From the NCBI RefSeq assembly GCF_001423615.1, contig NZ_LMOU01000001.1:1934753-1970860 (forward strand): a stretch of 36,108 bases of DNA. Direction: 5' to 3'. Each line of letters opens with the position of its first letter. Within the stretch, counting starts at the first letter, position 1. The position numbers and the translations under genes are program-made. Positions 16,178 through 27,207 of the stretch are shown in pieces. The notes below the pieces were generated by a model that was not told where the DNA came from, searched no databases, and worked only from the letters and a program-made list of their open reading frames with translations. Origin of the DNA: Microbacterium sp. Leaf159. GTDB lineage: Bacteria > Actinomycetota > Actinomycetes > Actinomycetales > Microbacteriaceae.

Positions 16178-17458
16178 ATGACGACTGCGGCGACAGGCTC
16201 CCGTCAGGCGCGCGCGGCCGAGACCCGGCAGCGGATCGTGGACGCCGCCCGCGAGCTCTTCATCTCGAACGGATACCGGTCGACGTCGCTGCGAGACATC
16301 GCCGCGGCTGCCTCGGTCAGCCACCCCGGACTTCTCGGCCACTTCGCGTCGAAGGACGACCTGCTCGCCGAAGTGGTAGCCGGGTTCGAAGACGACAACG
16401 AGAAGGCCTTCGACCTCATCGCCGCGGCATCCGAATCCGGTGAGCTGATCTTCGCCGACGTCGCCAGACGCAACGCGCGCACGCCGGGCTACCTCGAGCT
16501 CTTCGCCGCGCTGACCGGCGAGGCGTCCGCCCCCGATCACCCGGCCCACGAGCGGATGCGCGAGCGCTACGCGCGACTGCGAGCGCTGAGCTCCGATGTC
16601 CTCGAGGACGCAGCACTGCACGGCACCGTCGAATCCGCCCGCGACGTGTCTGATGAGACGACGAGGCACATGGCCGGATGGGACGGCCTGCAGCTGATCT
16701 CGCAGTATCTCCCCGACCGCGTCGATGTGGTGCAGATGCTCGAGGAGCGGGAATCGCTCTGGGCGCTCCCCGCCGGCTGGCGGGACTCCGATCAGCCCGC
16801 CCCCGTCGCAGACGCAGCGGGCCCCTTGCCCTCGCTCGACGGCACGGCGGTCGAGGGAGCACCCGAGACCGACCCGGGCTACGCCGTAGGCCGACGGCGG
16901 CGAGCGCAGATCCTCGCGGACGCGATGCGACTCTTCTCCCGCGCCGGATACGGCGACACGAGCCTGCGCGACATCGCCGAGGCCGTCGGGGTGTCGAAGT
17001 CGACTCTGCTCCACCACTACGCCTCGAAGGAGCTGCTGCTCAGCGCCGTGCTCTCGGAGCGCGACCGGTCGATCCAGGAGCGCACGGACGCGCACCGGGC
17101 GGAGCGGGCTGCCGACGTGCTGCGTGCGATCCACGAGGGTGCCCGCGTGAACGCCCTCGACGAGCCCGGTCTGATCGAGGTCTATGCGGTGCTCTCGTGC
17201 GAGGCCGTGCCGGCCGGGCACCCCGCCCACGACTACTTCACCGAGCGGTTCCGCAGGGTGATCGATCATTTCGCCGAGCTGTTCCGGCTCGCGCAGGTCG
17301 ACGGGGACCTTCCGGATCACCGTGACCCCGAGCACGAGGCCGTCTGGCTCCTCGCGCTGTGGGACGGACTGCAGTACCAGTGGCTCTACGACCGCGATGC
17401 CGTCGACGTCGCGGCGCACCTGCGCGCGCATCTCGAGGACGTGCTTCCTCGAGTGTGA
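16178..17458 (+). CDS. Tandem (double-length) TetR-family transcriptional regulator
   Basis: At 426 residues it is twice the usual TetR length. The first TetR_N domain is at about residues 14-60, with helix-turn-helix around TSLRDIAAAASVSHPGLLGH. The second is at about 238-285, around TSLRDIAEAVGVSKSTLLHH. Each is followed by its own all-helical ligand-binding half. It is therefore two full repressors fused head to tail and probably senses a sugar or metabolite handled by the neighbouring transporter and glycosidase. The ATG at 16178 has AAGGGGG five bases upstream. The in-frame ATG at 16157, exactly six bases after TAATGA, is an alternative leaderless start adding seven residues. The gene is divergent from the transporter and shares the two-copy operator, implying autoregulation. 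Confidence 0.9.
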   Translation: MTTAATGSRQARAAETRQRIVDAARELFISNGYRSTSLRDIAAAASVSHPGLLGHFASKDDLLAEVVAGFEDDNEKAFDLIAAASESGELIFADVARRNARTPGYLELFAALTGEASAPDHPAHERMRERYARLRALSSDVLEDAALHGTVESARDVSDETTRHMAGWDGLQLISQYLPDRVDVVQMLEERESLWALPAGWRDSDQPAPVADAAGPLPSLDGTAVEGAPETDPGYAVGRRRRAQILADAMRLFSRAGYGDTSLRDIAEAVGVSKSTLLHHYASKELLLSAVLSERDRSIQERTDAHRAERAADVLRAIHEGARVNALDEPGLIEVYAVLSCEAVPAGHPAHDYFTERFRRVIDHFAELFRLAQVDGDLPDHRDPEHEAVWLLALWDGLQYQWLYDRDAVDVAAHLRAHLEDVLPRV

Positions 17459-17471
17459 GCGTCGCGCGCGA

Positions 17472-19502
<2,031 letters not shown>

Positions 19503-19508
19503 CCCTCC

Positions 19509-19514
19509 AGCGTA
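19509..19514 (-). promoter_or_regulatory. Putative leaderless -10 box of recQ
   Basis: TACGCT matches the actinobacterial TANNNT -10 pattern and is followed by exactly six bases and then ATG, so transcription would start at or next to the start codon. Confidence 0.55.
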
Positions 19515-19593
19515 ACGACCCCCGCCGACCTCGGCCCGCCCGTCCACAACTCAGCGGGCGTAGGTTGGACGCAGACACCCGAAGGAGCACTCG

Positions 19594-19911
19594 ATGACCG
19601 ATATCACCGTCACCCGCAACGACGACGAGTCCCGCTACGAGATCCGCACGGATGGCGCGCTCGCGGGCTACGCGGAGTACCAGCTGCGACCCGGGGCGAT
19701 CCGCTTCATCCACACCGAGCTCGACCCCGCCTTCCAGGGTCAGGGCCTCGCGAGCATCCTCGCCGAGCGGGCGCTGACGGATGCCGCGGCGACCGGCGAT
19801 GCGATCGTGCCGCTCTGCCCCTACATCGCCAAGTACCTCACGACCCATGAGATCCCCGGCGCGGAGATCCGTTGGCCGAAGAGGCCCGGCGACGCGCCGA
19901 CGGAAGCCTGA
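19594..19911 (+). CDS. Small GNAT-like N-acetyltransferase (YjdJ/COG2388 type)
   Basis: A 105-residue single-domain protein of the short GNAT group related to YjdJ. The acetyl-CoA loop reads PAFQGQGLASIL (about residues 47-59). A conserved CPYIAKYL segment near 78-85 is typical of this group, which is truncated relative to normal GNATs. The substrate is unknown; members are usually free-standing housekeeping-type proteins. The ATG at 19594 has AAGGAG upstream, and TAGGTT at 19561-19566 is a plausible -10. It is divergent from recQ and convergent with the lipoprotein gene. Confidence 0.88.
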   Translation: MTDITVTRNDDESRYEIRTDGALAGYAEYQLRPGAIRFIHTELDPAFQGQGLASILAERALTDAAATGDAIVPLCPYIAKYLTTHEIPGAEIRWPKRPGDAPTEA

Positions 19912-19939
19912 CGACCGGGCGCGGTCGCTCTCGAACGTC

Positions 19940-20317
19940 CTATTGCATGCAGGTGCCGTTGTAGTACTCGAAGAGGGCCTCGCCCGATGCCTTGACGTCG
20001 TCGTCGTACGCGGTGATCATCGCCGTCGGGTCATCGGTGATCGACTCCGCCGCCACCGTCAGGTAGCCCTTCCACGCCTCGAGGTCCTCGGCCAGCTCGG
20101 GCGTCGGCTCGACCTTCTCCATGAGCGCGAGCCTCGCCGTGACGTCGCCCTCGGAGTTCATGCCGGGGATCAGCGGAGAGAAGGCTGCGGCCGACGTCTG
20201 CGTGTCGTCGAGCAGCGGGCCGCAGAAGCCCGCGTCTCCGCCGGATGCGCACCCCGACAGCAGCACCGCCGAGGCACCGAGGGCGAGCACGATAATGGAA
20301 GAGCGTCGAGCGTTCAT
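19940..20317 (-). CDS. Small lipoprotein of unknown function
   Basis: A 125-residue secreted lipoprotein. A basic start (MNARRSS) and a hydrophobic helix lead to the lipobox LLSGC, with the lipidated cysteine near residue 23. The mature part is acidic and helical with two further cysteines (FCGPLL and GTCMQ at the very end) that could pair. I do not recognise the family. The ATG is exactly six bases after TAGGCT (20324-20329), so its mRNA is probably leaderless. Neighbours are an acetyltransferase (convergent) and pirin (divergent); there is no functional link that I can see. Confidence 0.82.
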   Translation of the reverse strand: MNARRSSIIVLALGASAVLLSGCASGGDAGFCGPLLDDTQTSAAAFSPLIPGMNSEGDVTARLALMEKVEPTPELAEDLEAWKGYLTVAAESITDDPTAMITAYDDDVKASGEALFEYYNGTCMQ

Positions 20318-20323
20318 CCGCTG

Positions 20324-20329
20324 AGCCTA
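20324..20329 (-). promoter_or_regulatory. Putative leaderless -10 box of the lipoprotein gene
   Basis: TAGGCT, then six bases, then ATG on the minus strand: the same geometry as the recQ, kinase and ECF-membrane-protein starts in this window. Confidence 0.55.
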
Positions 20330-20381
20330 TGAGTCCGCTCGTGCGACCGTGCGCAGACGCACCTGAGCGAAGGAGAATCGG

Positions 20382-21347
20382 ATGACCGAGATCGCGAGCG
20401 GATCCGCCGACGCCCACGGAGCTGCGCCGATGATCGGAGAGCGCCGCATCGTGCTCGAGCCGCGCGAGGTTCCGCTCGGCGGCGTCCGGGGCATGAAGGT
20501 GCTGCGCGTGCTGCCGCACCGCAATCTGCCGACGATCGGAGCCTGGTGCTTCCTCGACAGATTCGGACCGGCGGACACCAGGATGCGCGTCGAGCCGCAC
20601 CCGCACATCGGATTGCAGACGGTCACCTGGCCGCTCGTCGGCGAGATCCGCCACCGGGATTCGCTCGGCAGCGACGCCGACCTCCGACGGGGCCAGTTGA
20701 ACCTGATGACCGCGGGCAACGGCATCTCGCACTCGGAGTACTCGATCGGTGACGACCCGATCCCGCTCGACGCCCTGCAGTTCTGGGTCGTGCTCCCCGA
20801 CGGTGCACGTCAGGGGGTCGGCGGGTTCGAGCGGCATGCAGACCTCCCTCAGGTGTCCCTGGTCGCCCACGAGGGCGCGGATGCCACGGCCACCGTCGTG
20901 CTCGGCGAGTTCGCCGGCACGGCCTCCCCCGCGACCGTGCACACCCCGATCGTCGGCGCCGAGGTCGTGGTCCCGGCCGGCGCCCGCGTGCGACTGCCTC
21001 TGCGGGAGGACTGGGAGCACGCGATCATGCTCGTCGAAGGCGATGTCTCGATCTCCGAACACGAGATGACCCGGAACGACATGCTGTACCTCGGGGATTC
21101 GAGGGAGGCGATCGACGTCGCCAGCACGAAGGGCGCCCTGCTCTTCCTGGTCGGCGGTGAGCCGTTCGACGACGAGATCGTCATGTGGTGGAACTTCGCC
21201 GGCCGCACGCACGAGGAGATCGTCGAGGCGCGCACCGAGTGGGAGGCGGCCTCCCCGCGGTTCGGAGTCGTCGAGGGTCACGACGTGCGCATCCCCGCTC
21301 CTCCCCTGCCCGACGTGCGCCTGATGCCGCGCGGCCGCAGGATCTGA
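20382..21347 (+). CDS. Pirin family protein
   Basis: A 321-residue bicupin. The metal-binding N-terminal cupin shows EPHPHIGLQTVTW, then GEIRHRDSLG, then MTAGNGISHSEY, supplying the His/His/His/Glu-type iron ligands of pirins. The C-terminal half is the pirin_C cupin. Pirins act as redox-sensitive regulators or as quercetin-dioxygenase-like enzymes; sequence alone does not decide. The ATG at 20382 has AAGGAGA upstream. The gene is monocistronic, divergent from the lipoprotein gene and convergent with the protease gene, with a shared terminator between them. Confidence 0.9.
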   Translation: MTEIASGSADAHGAAPMIGERRIVLEPREVPLGGVRGMKVLRVLPHRNLPTIGAWCFLDRFGPADTRMRVEPHPHIGLQTVTWPLVGEIRHRDSLGSDADLRRGQLNLMTAGNGISHSEYSIGDDPIPLDALQFWVVLPDGARQGVGGFERHADLPQVSLVAHEGADATATVVLGEFAGTASPATVHTPIVGAEVVVPAGARVRLPLREDWEHAIMLVEGDVSISEHEMTRNDMLYLGDSREAIDVASTKGALLFLVGGEPFDDEIVMWWNFAGRTHEEIVEARTEWEAASPRFGVVEGHDVRIPAPPLPDVRLMPRGRRI

Positions 21348-21365
21348 TCCGAGTCCCGACACAGA

Positions 21366-21401
21366 GCGACGCCCCGCACTCCGAAGAGCACGGGGCGTCG
21401 C
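21366..21401. terminator. Shared terminator between pirin and protease genes
   Basis: An 11-bp perfect stem (GCGACGCCCCG at 21366-21376 with 21391-21401) and a 14-base loop sit midway between two convergent stops. Confidence 0.75.
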
Positions 21402-21413
21402 GACCGATCGCTG

Positions 21414-24400
21414 CTACGGCGCGTCGACCGTGACGATCGTCCGCACATCCGACTCGCCGTACTGCACGAGTCCGAGGTAGCGGGTGCCGGCGGTGAGGCC
21501 GGTCCAGCTGAGCTCGTAGCTCGTGGCCTGGCCCCGGACGGCGTCGATCGGGTTCGGGGTCGCGGTCAGCGAGCCCTCGCCTTCGGGCTGCACGTTGGCG
21601 TAGGTCATGTCCCACGTCATCGGTGCCGAGGTCGAGTACACGTTGGCGACCACGAGGTACGTGCCGGCCGTCGGAGCCGCCAACGTCACCTGCTCGTCAG
21701 CCGACCCCGTCGCCGACTGCCACCGTTCGTAGTAGCGCAGGTCGTCTGCGCTCACGACCCGATAGACCGTGAGGTCGAGGTCGCTGCCGGTGTCATCCGA
21801 CGAGTCGAGGTCGAAGCGCGAGAGCGTCGTGCCCTCGGGCACGTCGACGATCCACGACACGTCCTTGTTCGCGTCTCCCGATGCCTCGTCACCCGAGTGT
21901 CCGACGACGCGGCCGTCCGGGTCCTCGAGCAGTGAGAACGGCGTCAGACCCGACACTGCGAGAGCGAGAGCGCCATCGACACCGGGAGTGATGTCGACCG
22001 TGGTCGACCCGTCGACTCCCGTGCCCTCGACCTCGGCAGGAGCATCCGCCGTGACCGGGAACACCGCGATCGGCGACCGCACCGTGTTCTTCTTGCTCGT
22101 CCAGGTGAGCGATCCGGTCGCCCACTGCTCGACCGGTGCGCTCTGGTTGTCGAACGTGACCGTGTAGGTCGCGGTCTGGCCGGGCTTGTCGAACTTCAGC
22201 GTCGACGGCTGCACCGTCACGTTCACTCCGGGCAGGTCGACGGATGCCGTGAACGTGCCCTTCTCGGTCGCGCTGACCGTGCGGGTGACGGTCTGTGCGC
22301 TCGCCAGCGATCCGATCGAGAACGATGCGACGTTCAGGTCGCTGCCGTCGATCGGCTCGCCGGGGAAGTCGGCCAGGCCCTTGCCCTCGAGGAACGCGAC
22401 CCAGTCGGGCACGTCGTTCAGGTAGAGCAGGCCAGGGTTGAAGTAGCGCTTCGGATCGACCTGGCCCGCACCCTGCTGGAACGGATCCTTGTTCGCAGAG
22501 CCGTCGGCGTTGACCGTGTCGTACGCGGTGGTCATCATCGCGGACTTGATCTCGGCGGGCTTCGCGTTCGGGCGCTCACCGAGGTAGAGCGCGGCGAGAC
22601 CGGCGATGTGCGGCGACGCCATCGATGTTCCCGACAGGATGCCGAAGGTCGGCTTCTCGCCCGGAGCATTCTGGGTCGCCGCGAGGATCGCCACGCCGGG
22701 CGCTGCGATGTCGGGCTTCATGATGTCGCTGCCGTCGGCCAGCATCGGGCCGCGGCTCGAGAATCCGGCGATCTGCGGCACCGGTGTCACGACACCGGTG
22801 GTGTTCTCGCCCACCAGCGTGATCGGACGGTCGGTGCCGCCCTGCACGTACGCCAGCACGGCCGCGCGGTACGCCGAGGCGAGGTGCACGGTCGGAACGG
22901 CGTGGAAGTCGTTGTCGAGCGAGTCCGCACCGCCGGGCACGTTCACGAGCACGACGCCCGTGCCACCGGCATCCTTCACGACCTGCGACTTCTCGGCGCG
23001 GGCGTTGCCGCCGCGATCGCAGACCACGATGTGCCCCGTGACCTTGGCCGGATCGATGCTGCCGGGAAGGCACAGCGCCGCGTCCGCGGCCGCCTGACCT
23101 GCAGCCGGTGCGTCACCGGCGTAGATCGAGGGACCGGTGACGGTGGTGCCGAACGGCACGCTCACCGAGGCGCCAGCCTGGGCGAAGCCGTCAAACTGCA
23201 CGGTGCCCTCCCACGTCGGGATCGTGGACGCCGCGACCGTCGTGTACCAGGGGGAGGCGTGGTCGGCGGTGACGGAATCCGGTCCGTCGTTGCCGGCGCT
23301 GGTGGCGACGAAGACGCCGGCCGCTGCCGCGTTGAAGAACGCGATGTCCTCAGGGGCGAGCACGGAGGATGCCGCACCGCCGCCGATCGAGTAGTTGATC
23401 ACGTCGACGCCGTCGGCGACGGCCTGGTCGATCGCGGCGATCAGGTCGCTGCCGGCGCAGATGTCGTCGGTCGTGACGGCCTCATCGGGTCCGACGTAGC
23501 AGGCCTTGTAGGCCGCGACCTTGGCACCGGGCGCGACGCCCGAGATCTTGCCGAGGTCGACATCCTCGATCGATGCCTTCACGCCGAAGTTGCCTGCCGC
23601 GGTGCTCGCGGTGTGCGAGCCGTGGCCATCGCCGTCACGCGGCGAGAGGTAGTCGTACTGGAAGTCGAAGCCGGCCGCCTGCGCGCCGGTGTAGAAGTAC
23701 TGGGCGCCGATGAGCTTCGACGAGTAGTCGCTCTTGTCCCACTCCTGGGCCTCGACCATCGTGCCGCGGAACTGACCGCCGTCCGACTTGTCGAAGTAGA
23801 CGAAGGTGCCGTCGGTGTAGGGCTGACCGCCCTTGTGACGCTTGTCGTTCTTGGGCTGCTTCTTGAGCTTCTTGCCCTCGAACGAGGGGTGCTCGGGGGC
23901 GATGCCGGTGTCGATGACACCCACGACGACGCCCTCTCCGGCCTTGTCGACGCCGCCGGTCTGCTGCCAGACTCCGCCGCGACCCTTCTTGTCGTCACCG
24001 AGGCCGAGGAAGTCCGTCGACGTCTGGGCGTCGGGGTGACGGATGAAGTCGGGGTAGACGTCGTAGACATCCTTCGACGCGCGCAGCTTGTCGATCTGCT
24101 CGCCCGTGAGCTCGGCGCTGAAGCCGTTGAGGACGACCTGGTAGCTGATCTCCGGGGTGACGCCCGCCTCCTGGGCGACCGTCTGCTGCTCGGTCTCGAG
24201 GTGCTGCACGTAGCGCTGCGAGTCCTGCGACTGCGTCTCGAGCTGCTCGCCCTCGGCGGGCTTGGTCGCCTCGAGTCCGTCGACGTCGCCGGTGTAGCTG
24301 GCGAGCGGGTCGGACTTGAGCACCACGATGTAGTGACCAGGCGTTCCTTCGACCGGAGTGGGATTCGTCACCTCCTCCGTGCCTGCGTAGCCTGCGGTTG

Positions 24401-24467
24401 CCGTCGATGCGATGAACAGCGTTGCCAGGGTGGTGGCAGCTGCCATCCGGAGGGGTGTTCGACCCAT
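21414..24467 (-). CDS. Secreted subtilisin-like serine protease (S8) with PA insert and C-terminal domains
   Basis: A 1017-residue extracellular protease. A signal peptide occupies residues 1-29. An I9-type inhibitor propeptide spans about 43-145 (GHYIVVLKSDP to YDVYPDFIRH). The catalytic triad is Asp186 (VIDTG), His282 (GDGHGSH) and Ser615 (LSGTSMASPH), with the oxyanion Asn393 in TSAGNDGP. A protease-associated domain interrupts the catalytic domain at about 440-555, including a Cys pair. A fibronectin-III-like domain follows near 705-815, then a pre-peptidase-type beta domain to the end. No LPXTG or membrane anchor is present, so it is probably released. The frame is open to 24518, but the ATG at 24467 has GGGAGAAG upstream and starts the signal peptide. 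It likely degrades environmental protein for nutrition. Confidence 0.92.
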   Translation of the reverse strand: MGRTPLRMAAATTLATLFIASTATAGYAGTEEVTNPTPVEGTPGHYIVVLKSDPLASYTGDVDGLEATKPAEGEQLETQSQDSQRYVQHLETEQQTVAQEAGVTPEISYQVVLNGFSAELTGEQIDKLRASKDVYDVYPDFIRHPDAQTSTDFLGLGDDKKGRGGVWQQTGGVDKAGEGVVVGVIDTGIAPEHPSFEGKKLKKQPKNDKRHKGGQPYTDGTFVYFDKSDGGQFRGTMVEAQEWDKSDYSSKLIGAQYFYTGAQAAGFDFQYDYLSPRDGDGHGSHTASTAAGNFGVKASIEDVDLGKISGVAPGAKVAAYKACYVGPDEAVTTDDICAGSDLIAAIDQAVADGVDVINYSIGGGAASSVLAPEDIAFFNAAAAGVFVATSAGNDGPDSVTADHASPWYTTVAASTIPTWEGTVQFDGFAQAGASVSVPFGTTVTGPSIYAGDAPAAGQAAADAALCLPGSIDPAKVTGHIVVCDRGGNARAEKSQVVKDAGGTGVVLVNVPGGADSLDNDFHAVPTVHLASAYRAAVLAYVQGGTDRPITLVGENTTGVVTPVPQIAGFSSRGPMLADGSDIMKPDIAAPGVAILAATQNAPGEKPTFGILSGTSMASPHIAGLAALYLGERPNAKPAEIKSAMMTTAYDTVNADGSANKDPFQQGAGQVDPKRYFNPGLLYLNDVPDWVAFLEGKGLADFPGEPIDGSDLNVASFSIGSLASAQTVTRTVSATEKGTFTASVDLPGVNVTVQPSTLKFDKPGQTATYTVTFDNQSAPVEQWATGSLTWTSKKNTVRSPIAVFPVTADAPAEVEGTGVDGSTTVDITPGVDGALALAVSGLTPFSLLEDPDGRVVGHSGDEASGDANKDVSWIVDVPEGTTLSRFDLDSSDDTGSDLDLTVYRVVSADDLRYYERWQSATGSADEQVTLAAPTAGTYLVVANVYSTSAPMTWDMTYANVQPEGEGSLTATPNPIDAVRGQATSYELSWTGLTAGTRYLGLVQYGESDVRTIVTVDAP

Positions 24468-24516
24468 GTGCTTCTCCCGATGATCTTCGTGCGACCGCGT
24501 TGCCGCACCGCCGCTC

Positions 24517-24522
24517 AAGCTA
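24517..24522 (-). promoter_or_regulatory. Possible -10 of the secreted protease gene
   Basis: TAGCTT on the minus strand fits TANNNT and lies about 50 bases before the start codon; no convincing -35 is visible. The remaining bases to 24617 show no gene and no clear terminator for the symporter gene upstream. Confidence 0.3.
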
Positions 24523-24617
24523 CGCCGGGCTTCCGTCTACACACCAGGGTCGGGGGCGATTCCTGGACGAACGGCCAGCCGAGTCGCCAATGGTCGACCC
24601 GTGAGCTCCGACTCGCC

Positions 24618-26075
24618 TCAACGTCGTTCCGGCGAGTGCACGCGAGCGAGGAATCGGGAGGTGCGCGGCGACGGCCCACGCGGATCCAGCAGCGACACGA
24701 TCACGGTCACGGCAGCCGCGAGAGGGATGGTCCAGGCTGCCGGCTGCGCGAGATACGGCGCGGCGACGCCCACTCCCCCGACCGCCCCGTGGATCAGCAG
24801 CGCCAGCCCTGCCGCGAGTCCACCTGCGGCCATGCCTGCCACGGCACCGCGTGCGGTCAGGCCTCGCCACCAGACGCCCAGCAGCACGACCGGTGAGAGG
24901 GTGGAGGCAGCGACGACGAACACCACGCCCACGCTCGAGACGAGTCCGGCCGGCGCCGTCATCAGCGCGACGGCGAGCGGCACCAGGGCGCAGAGAACAG
25001 CCGACACCCTGAACGAGCGCACGGAACCGGAGAACACGTCCTGGCTGATCACCCCCGCCAGAGACACGACGAGCCCCGCCGAGGTCGCCAGGAACGCCGC
25101 GAACGCTCCGGCGACGATCAGGGCCGTCAGCAGCTCGCCGAAGACTCCGGGGAACACCCGCGACGGCAGCAGGAGCACGACGGTGTCGGCGATGCCGGGA
25201 ACCGCGAGATCCGGCGCCTCGATGCGCGCCAGCAGACCCATCGCGCTCGACACGGCGTAGAAGGCGCTGACCATGGCGATCACGATCACCGTGGTCCTGC
25301 GCGCCGAGACCCCGGTCGGGCTCGTGTAGAAACGCACCAGCACGTGCGGCAGACCCATGGTTCCCAGCAGCAGAGCGAGAAGCAGGGATGCCGATTCGTA
25401 GGCGTCGAACCCGGAGGGCCCTGCTTCCGCGGGGAAGACGAGAGCAGGGTCGAAATCGTGCGGCCCGCCGCTGAGCGCGAAGGCGATGCAGATGACCGGC
25501 ACGAGAAGAGCGGTGAGTTTCAGCCAGTACTGGAACGCCTGCACGTACGTGATCGCGCGCATCCCGCCCGCCGCCACGGCCGCCGCGACCAGCACCGCGA
25601 CCGTCACGGCGCCCACCCATTCGGGCAGCCCCGCGACCACGACGAGGGTGATGCCCGCCCCGTGCAGCTGCGGCACGATGTACAGCCACCCGATGATCAG
25701 CACGGCGAGACTCGTCACCCGACGGGCCGCTGTCGATTCGAGCCGCGCCTCGATGAAGTCGGGGATCGTATACGCGCCGCTTCGGCGCAGCGGTGCGGCC
25801 ACGAACACCAGCACGAGCAGATAGCCGGCCGCATAGCCGATCGGGAACCAGAACCCCCGGGCGCCGTCGAGGAGGACGAGGCCGGACAGGCCGAGGAAGG
25901 TTCCTGCCGAGAGGTACTCGCCGCTGATCGCGGACGCGTTCCACACCGGGCGGACCGTGCGCGATGCCACGAAGAAATCCCCTGTGGTCCGCGACACCCT
26001 CAGCCCGTACACGCCGATCAGCAGCGTCGCGAGGATGATCAGGGCGACACCGACGAGGTTGGCGACGGTGTTCAC
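24618..26075 (-). CDS. Sodium:solute symporter (cation acetate/monocarboxylate symporter type)
   Basis: A 485-residue protein with about 13 transmembrane helices of the SSS family. The N-terminal region VSRTTGDFFVASRTVRPVWNASAISGEYLSAG matches the ActP/MctC branch that takes up acetate, propionate or pyruvate with sodium or protons. The GTG start at 26075 overlaps the stop of the preceding small-protein gene (GTGA at 26072-26075). It is the last gene of the CstA/LytTR module, so I infer a substrate shared with the CstA transporter, i.e. pyruvate or another short carboxylate. Confidence 0.88.
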   Translation of the reverse strand: MNTVANLVGVALIILATLLIGVYGLRVSRTTGDFFVASRTVRPVWNASAISGEYLSAGTFLGLSGLVLLDGARGFWFPIGYAAGYLLVLVFVAAPLRRSGAYTIPDFIEARLESTAARRVTSLAVLIIGWLYIVPQLHGAGITLVVVAGLPEWVGAVTVAVLVAAAVAAGGMRAITYVQAFQYWLKLTALLVPVICIAFALSGGPHDFDPALVFPAEAGPSGFDAYESASLLLALLLGTMGLPHVLVRFYTSPTGVSARRTTVIVIAMVSAFYAVSSAMGLLARIEAPDLAVPGIADTVVLLLPSRVFPGVFGELLTALIVAGAFAAFLATSAGLVVSLAGVISQDVFSGSVRSFRVSAVLCALVPLAVALMTAPAGLVSSVGVVFVVAASTLSPVVLLGVWWRGLTARGAVAGMAAGGLAAGLALLIHGAVGGVGVAAPYLAQPAAWTIPLAAAVTVIVSLLDPRGPSPRTSRFLARVHSPERR

Positions 26076-26482
26076 TCACGGTCCCTGAGCTCGCGGAAGC
26101 GGCGCTCGTTGCGAGCGGCGGTGCGCGCGTAGAGCACCGCGAAGACGAGGATGACCGGATAGAACGCGAAGGCCTGCAGCAGCCACGACAGCGGCACACC
26201 CCACAGGGTGATGCTCTCCATTCCGGGGATCAGCGCCACGGCGAGCGCCAGCACCAGCACGACGACGACGAATCCGGCGATGGTGCCGAGCGCCAGACGG
26301 AGTTGACTGCGCATGAGGGCGCGCGCGTAGACGGCATCCGCTTCGTCGACCGGTGCCCCTGGGAGCGCGATTCCCCGGGTGAGGGCCTGCGTCCGACGGG
26401 CCGGCAGGTCGGCCGTGACGCGCACCCTCTTGGGTGTCTCCACCCGTTTCGGCGCCTCACCTCGCTTCGCCGTCTCGGTCAC
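26072..26482 (-). CDS. Small two-TM protein, probable symporter accessory subunit
   Basis: A 136-residue protein. Residues 1-60 are a basic, repetitive cytoplasmic stretch with KRGEAPKRVETPKRVRV. Two membrane helices follow at about 68-90 and 100-122, then a charged end (RNERRFRELRDRE). This layout matches the short DUF485/DUF4212-like proteins encoded just before acetate/solute symporters. The GTG start at 26482 overlaps the response-regulator stop, and its own stop overlaps the symporter start, both by GTGA. The longer open frame to 26662 lies inside the regulator gene and is rejected. The assignment rests on position and topology. Confidence 0.75.
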   Translation of the reverse strand: MTETAKRGEAPKRVETPKRVRVTADLPARRTQALTRGIALPGAPVDEADAVYARALMRSQLRLALGTIAGFVVVVLVLALAVALIPGMESITLWGVPLSWLLQAFAFYPVILVFAVLYARTAARNERRFRELRDRE

Positions 26483-27198
26483 GGCCCGGCCTCGCCCCGC
26501 ACCAGCGCCTCGCGCACCGTCGCCACGAGGCGTCTGCTCACCGACAGCGAGGCGCCGTCGATCACGAGAGACGGATCGGTGCCCGACAGACGGGCCTCGG
26601 TCACGGCCGAGATCCGCACGAGCACCGAGCGATGGATGCGCAGGAATCCGGCGCCCGCCCACCGGCTCTCGAGCTCGGAGATCGGGATGCGCACGAGGTG
26701 CCCGATGCCGTCTTCCGTGTGCAGGCGCGAGTAGTCGCCCTGGGCCTGCGCCCAGACGACGTTCTTGCGGTGCACGAAGCGGACGGCGGATCCGACCGTC
26801 ACCGGGATCACCTCGTCGTCGCCCGACGCCGCGCTCTCGCCGAGTTCGAGCACGCGATCGACCGCTCGACGCAGCCGCTCGGTGCGCACGGGTTTGAGCA
26901 GGTAGTCGGCGGCACGGAGCTCGAACGCCTCGACGGCGCGCGCCTCGTCGGCCGTCACGAACACGACGGCCGGCGGATCGGCGAGGGCGAGGAACGCGCG
27001 GGCGAGCTCGGTGCCGAGCAGCCCCGGCATGTGGATGTCGAGGAACGCGATCCGCACGGCGCGCTCGGAGAGCTGGCGCAGGGCATCGGCACCGGTGCGC
27101 GCGGTGAGGATCTCGCCGATCCGGTCATCGGTGCGCAGCAGATGCACGAGCTCGTCGAGCGCAGGCTGCTCGTCGTCGGCGACGAGGACGTCGATCAT
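26479..27198 (-). CDS. LytTR-family response regulator (BtsR/YpdB-like)
   Basis: A 239-residue regulator. The receiver domain (1-118) has acidic residues DDE at 8-10, the phospho-acceptor Asp54 in FLDIHMPG, Thr83 and Lys103 in LLKPV. The C-terminal LytTR DNA-binding domain (about 138-235) includes VWAQAQGDYSRLH and FLRIHRSVLVRI. LytTR proteins of the AlgR/AgrA/YpdB type bind direct repeats spaced by about two helical turns. It starts nine bases after the kinase stop. By analogy with BtsR and YpdB it should activate the CstA-type transporter gene 3.8 kb upstream in the same module. Confidence 0.92.
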   Translation of the reverse strand: MIDVLVADDEQPALDELVHLLRTDDRIGEILTARTGADALRQLSERAVRIAFLDIHMPGLLGTELARAFLALADPPAVVFVTADEARAVEAFELRAADYLLKPVRTERLRRAVDRVLELGESAASGDDEVIPVTVGSAVRFVHRKNVVWAQAQGDYSRLHTEDGIGHLVRIPISELESRWAGAGFLRIHRSVLVRISAVTEARLSGTDPSLVIDGASLSVSRRLVATVREALVRGEAGP

Positions 27199-27207
27199 GA
27201 GCGCACC

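Noticed and set aside
20031..21362. 443-residue minus-strand open frame over the pirin gene
   Set aside because: Antisense to pirin and overlapping the lipoprotein out of frame; no domains seen.
22608..24896. 762-residue plus-strand open frame over the protease gene
   Set aside because: Antisense to a protease with a complete catalytic triad; composition is shadow-like.
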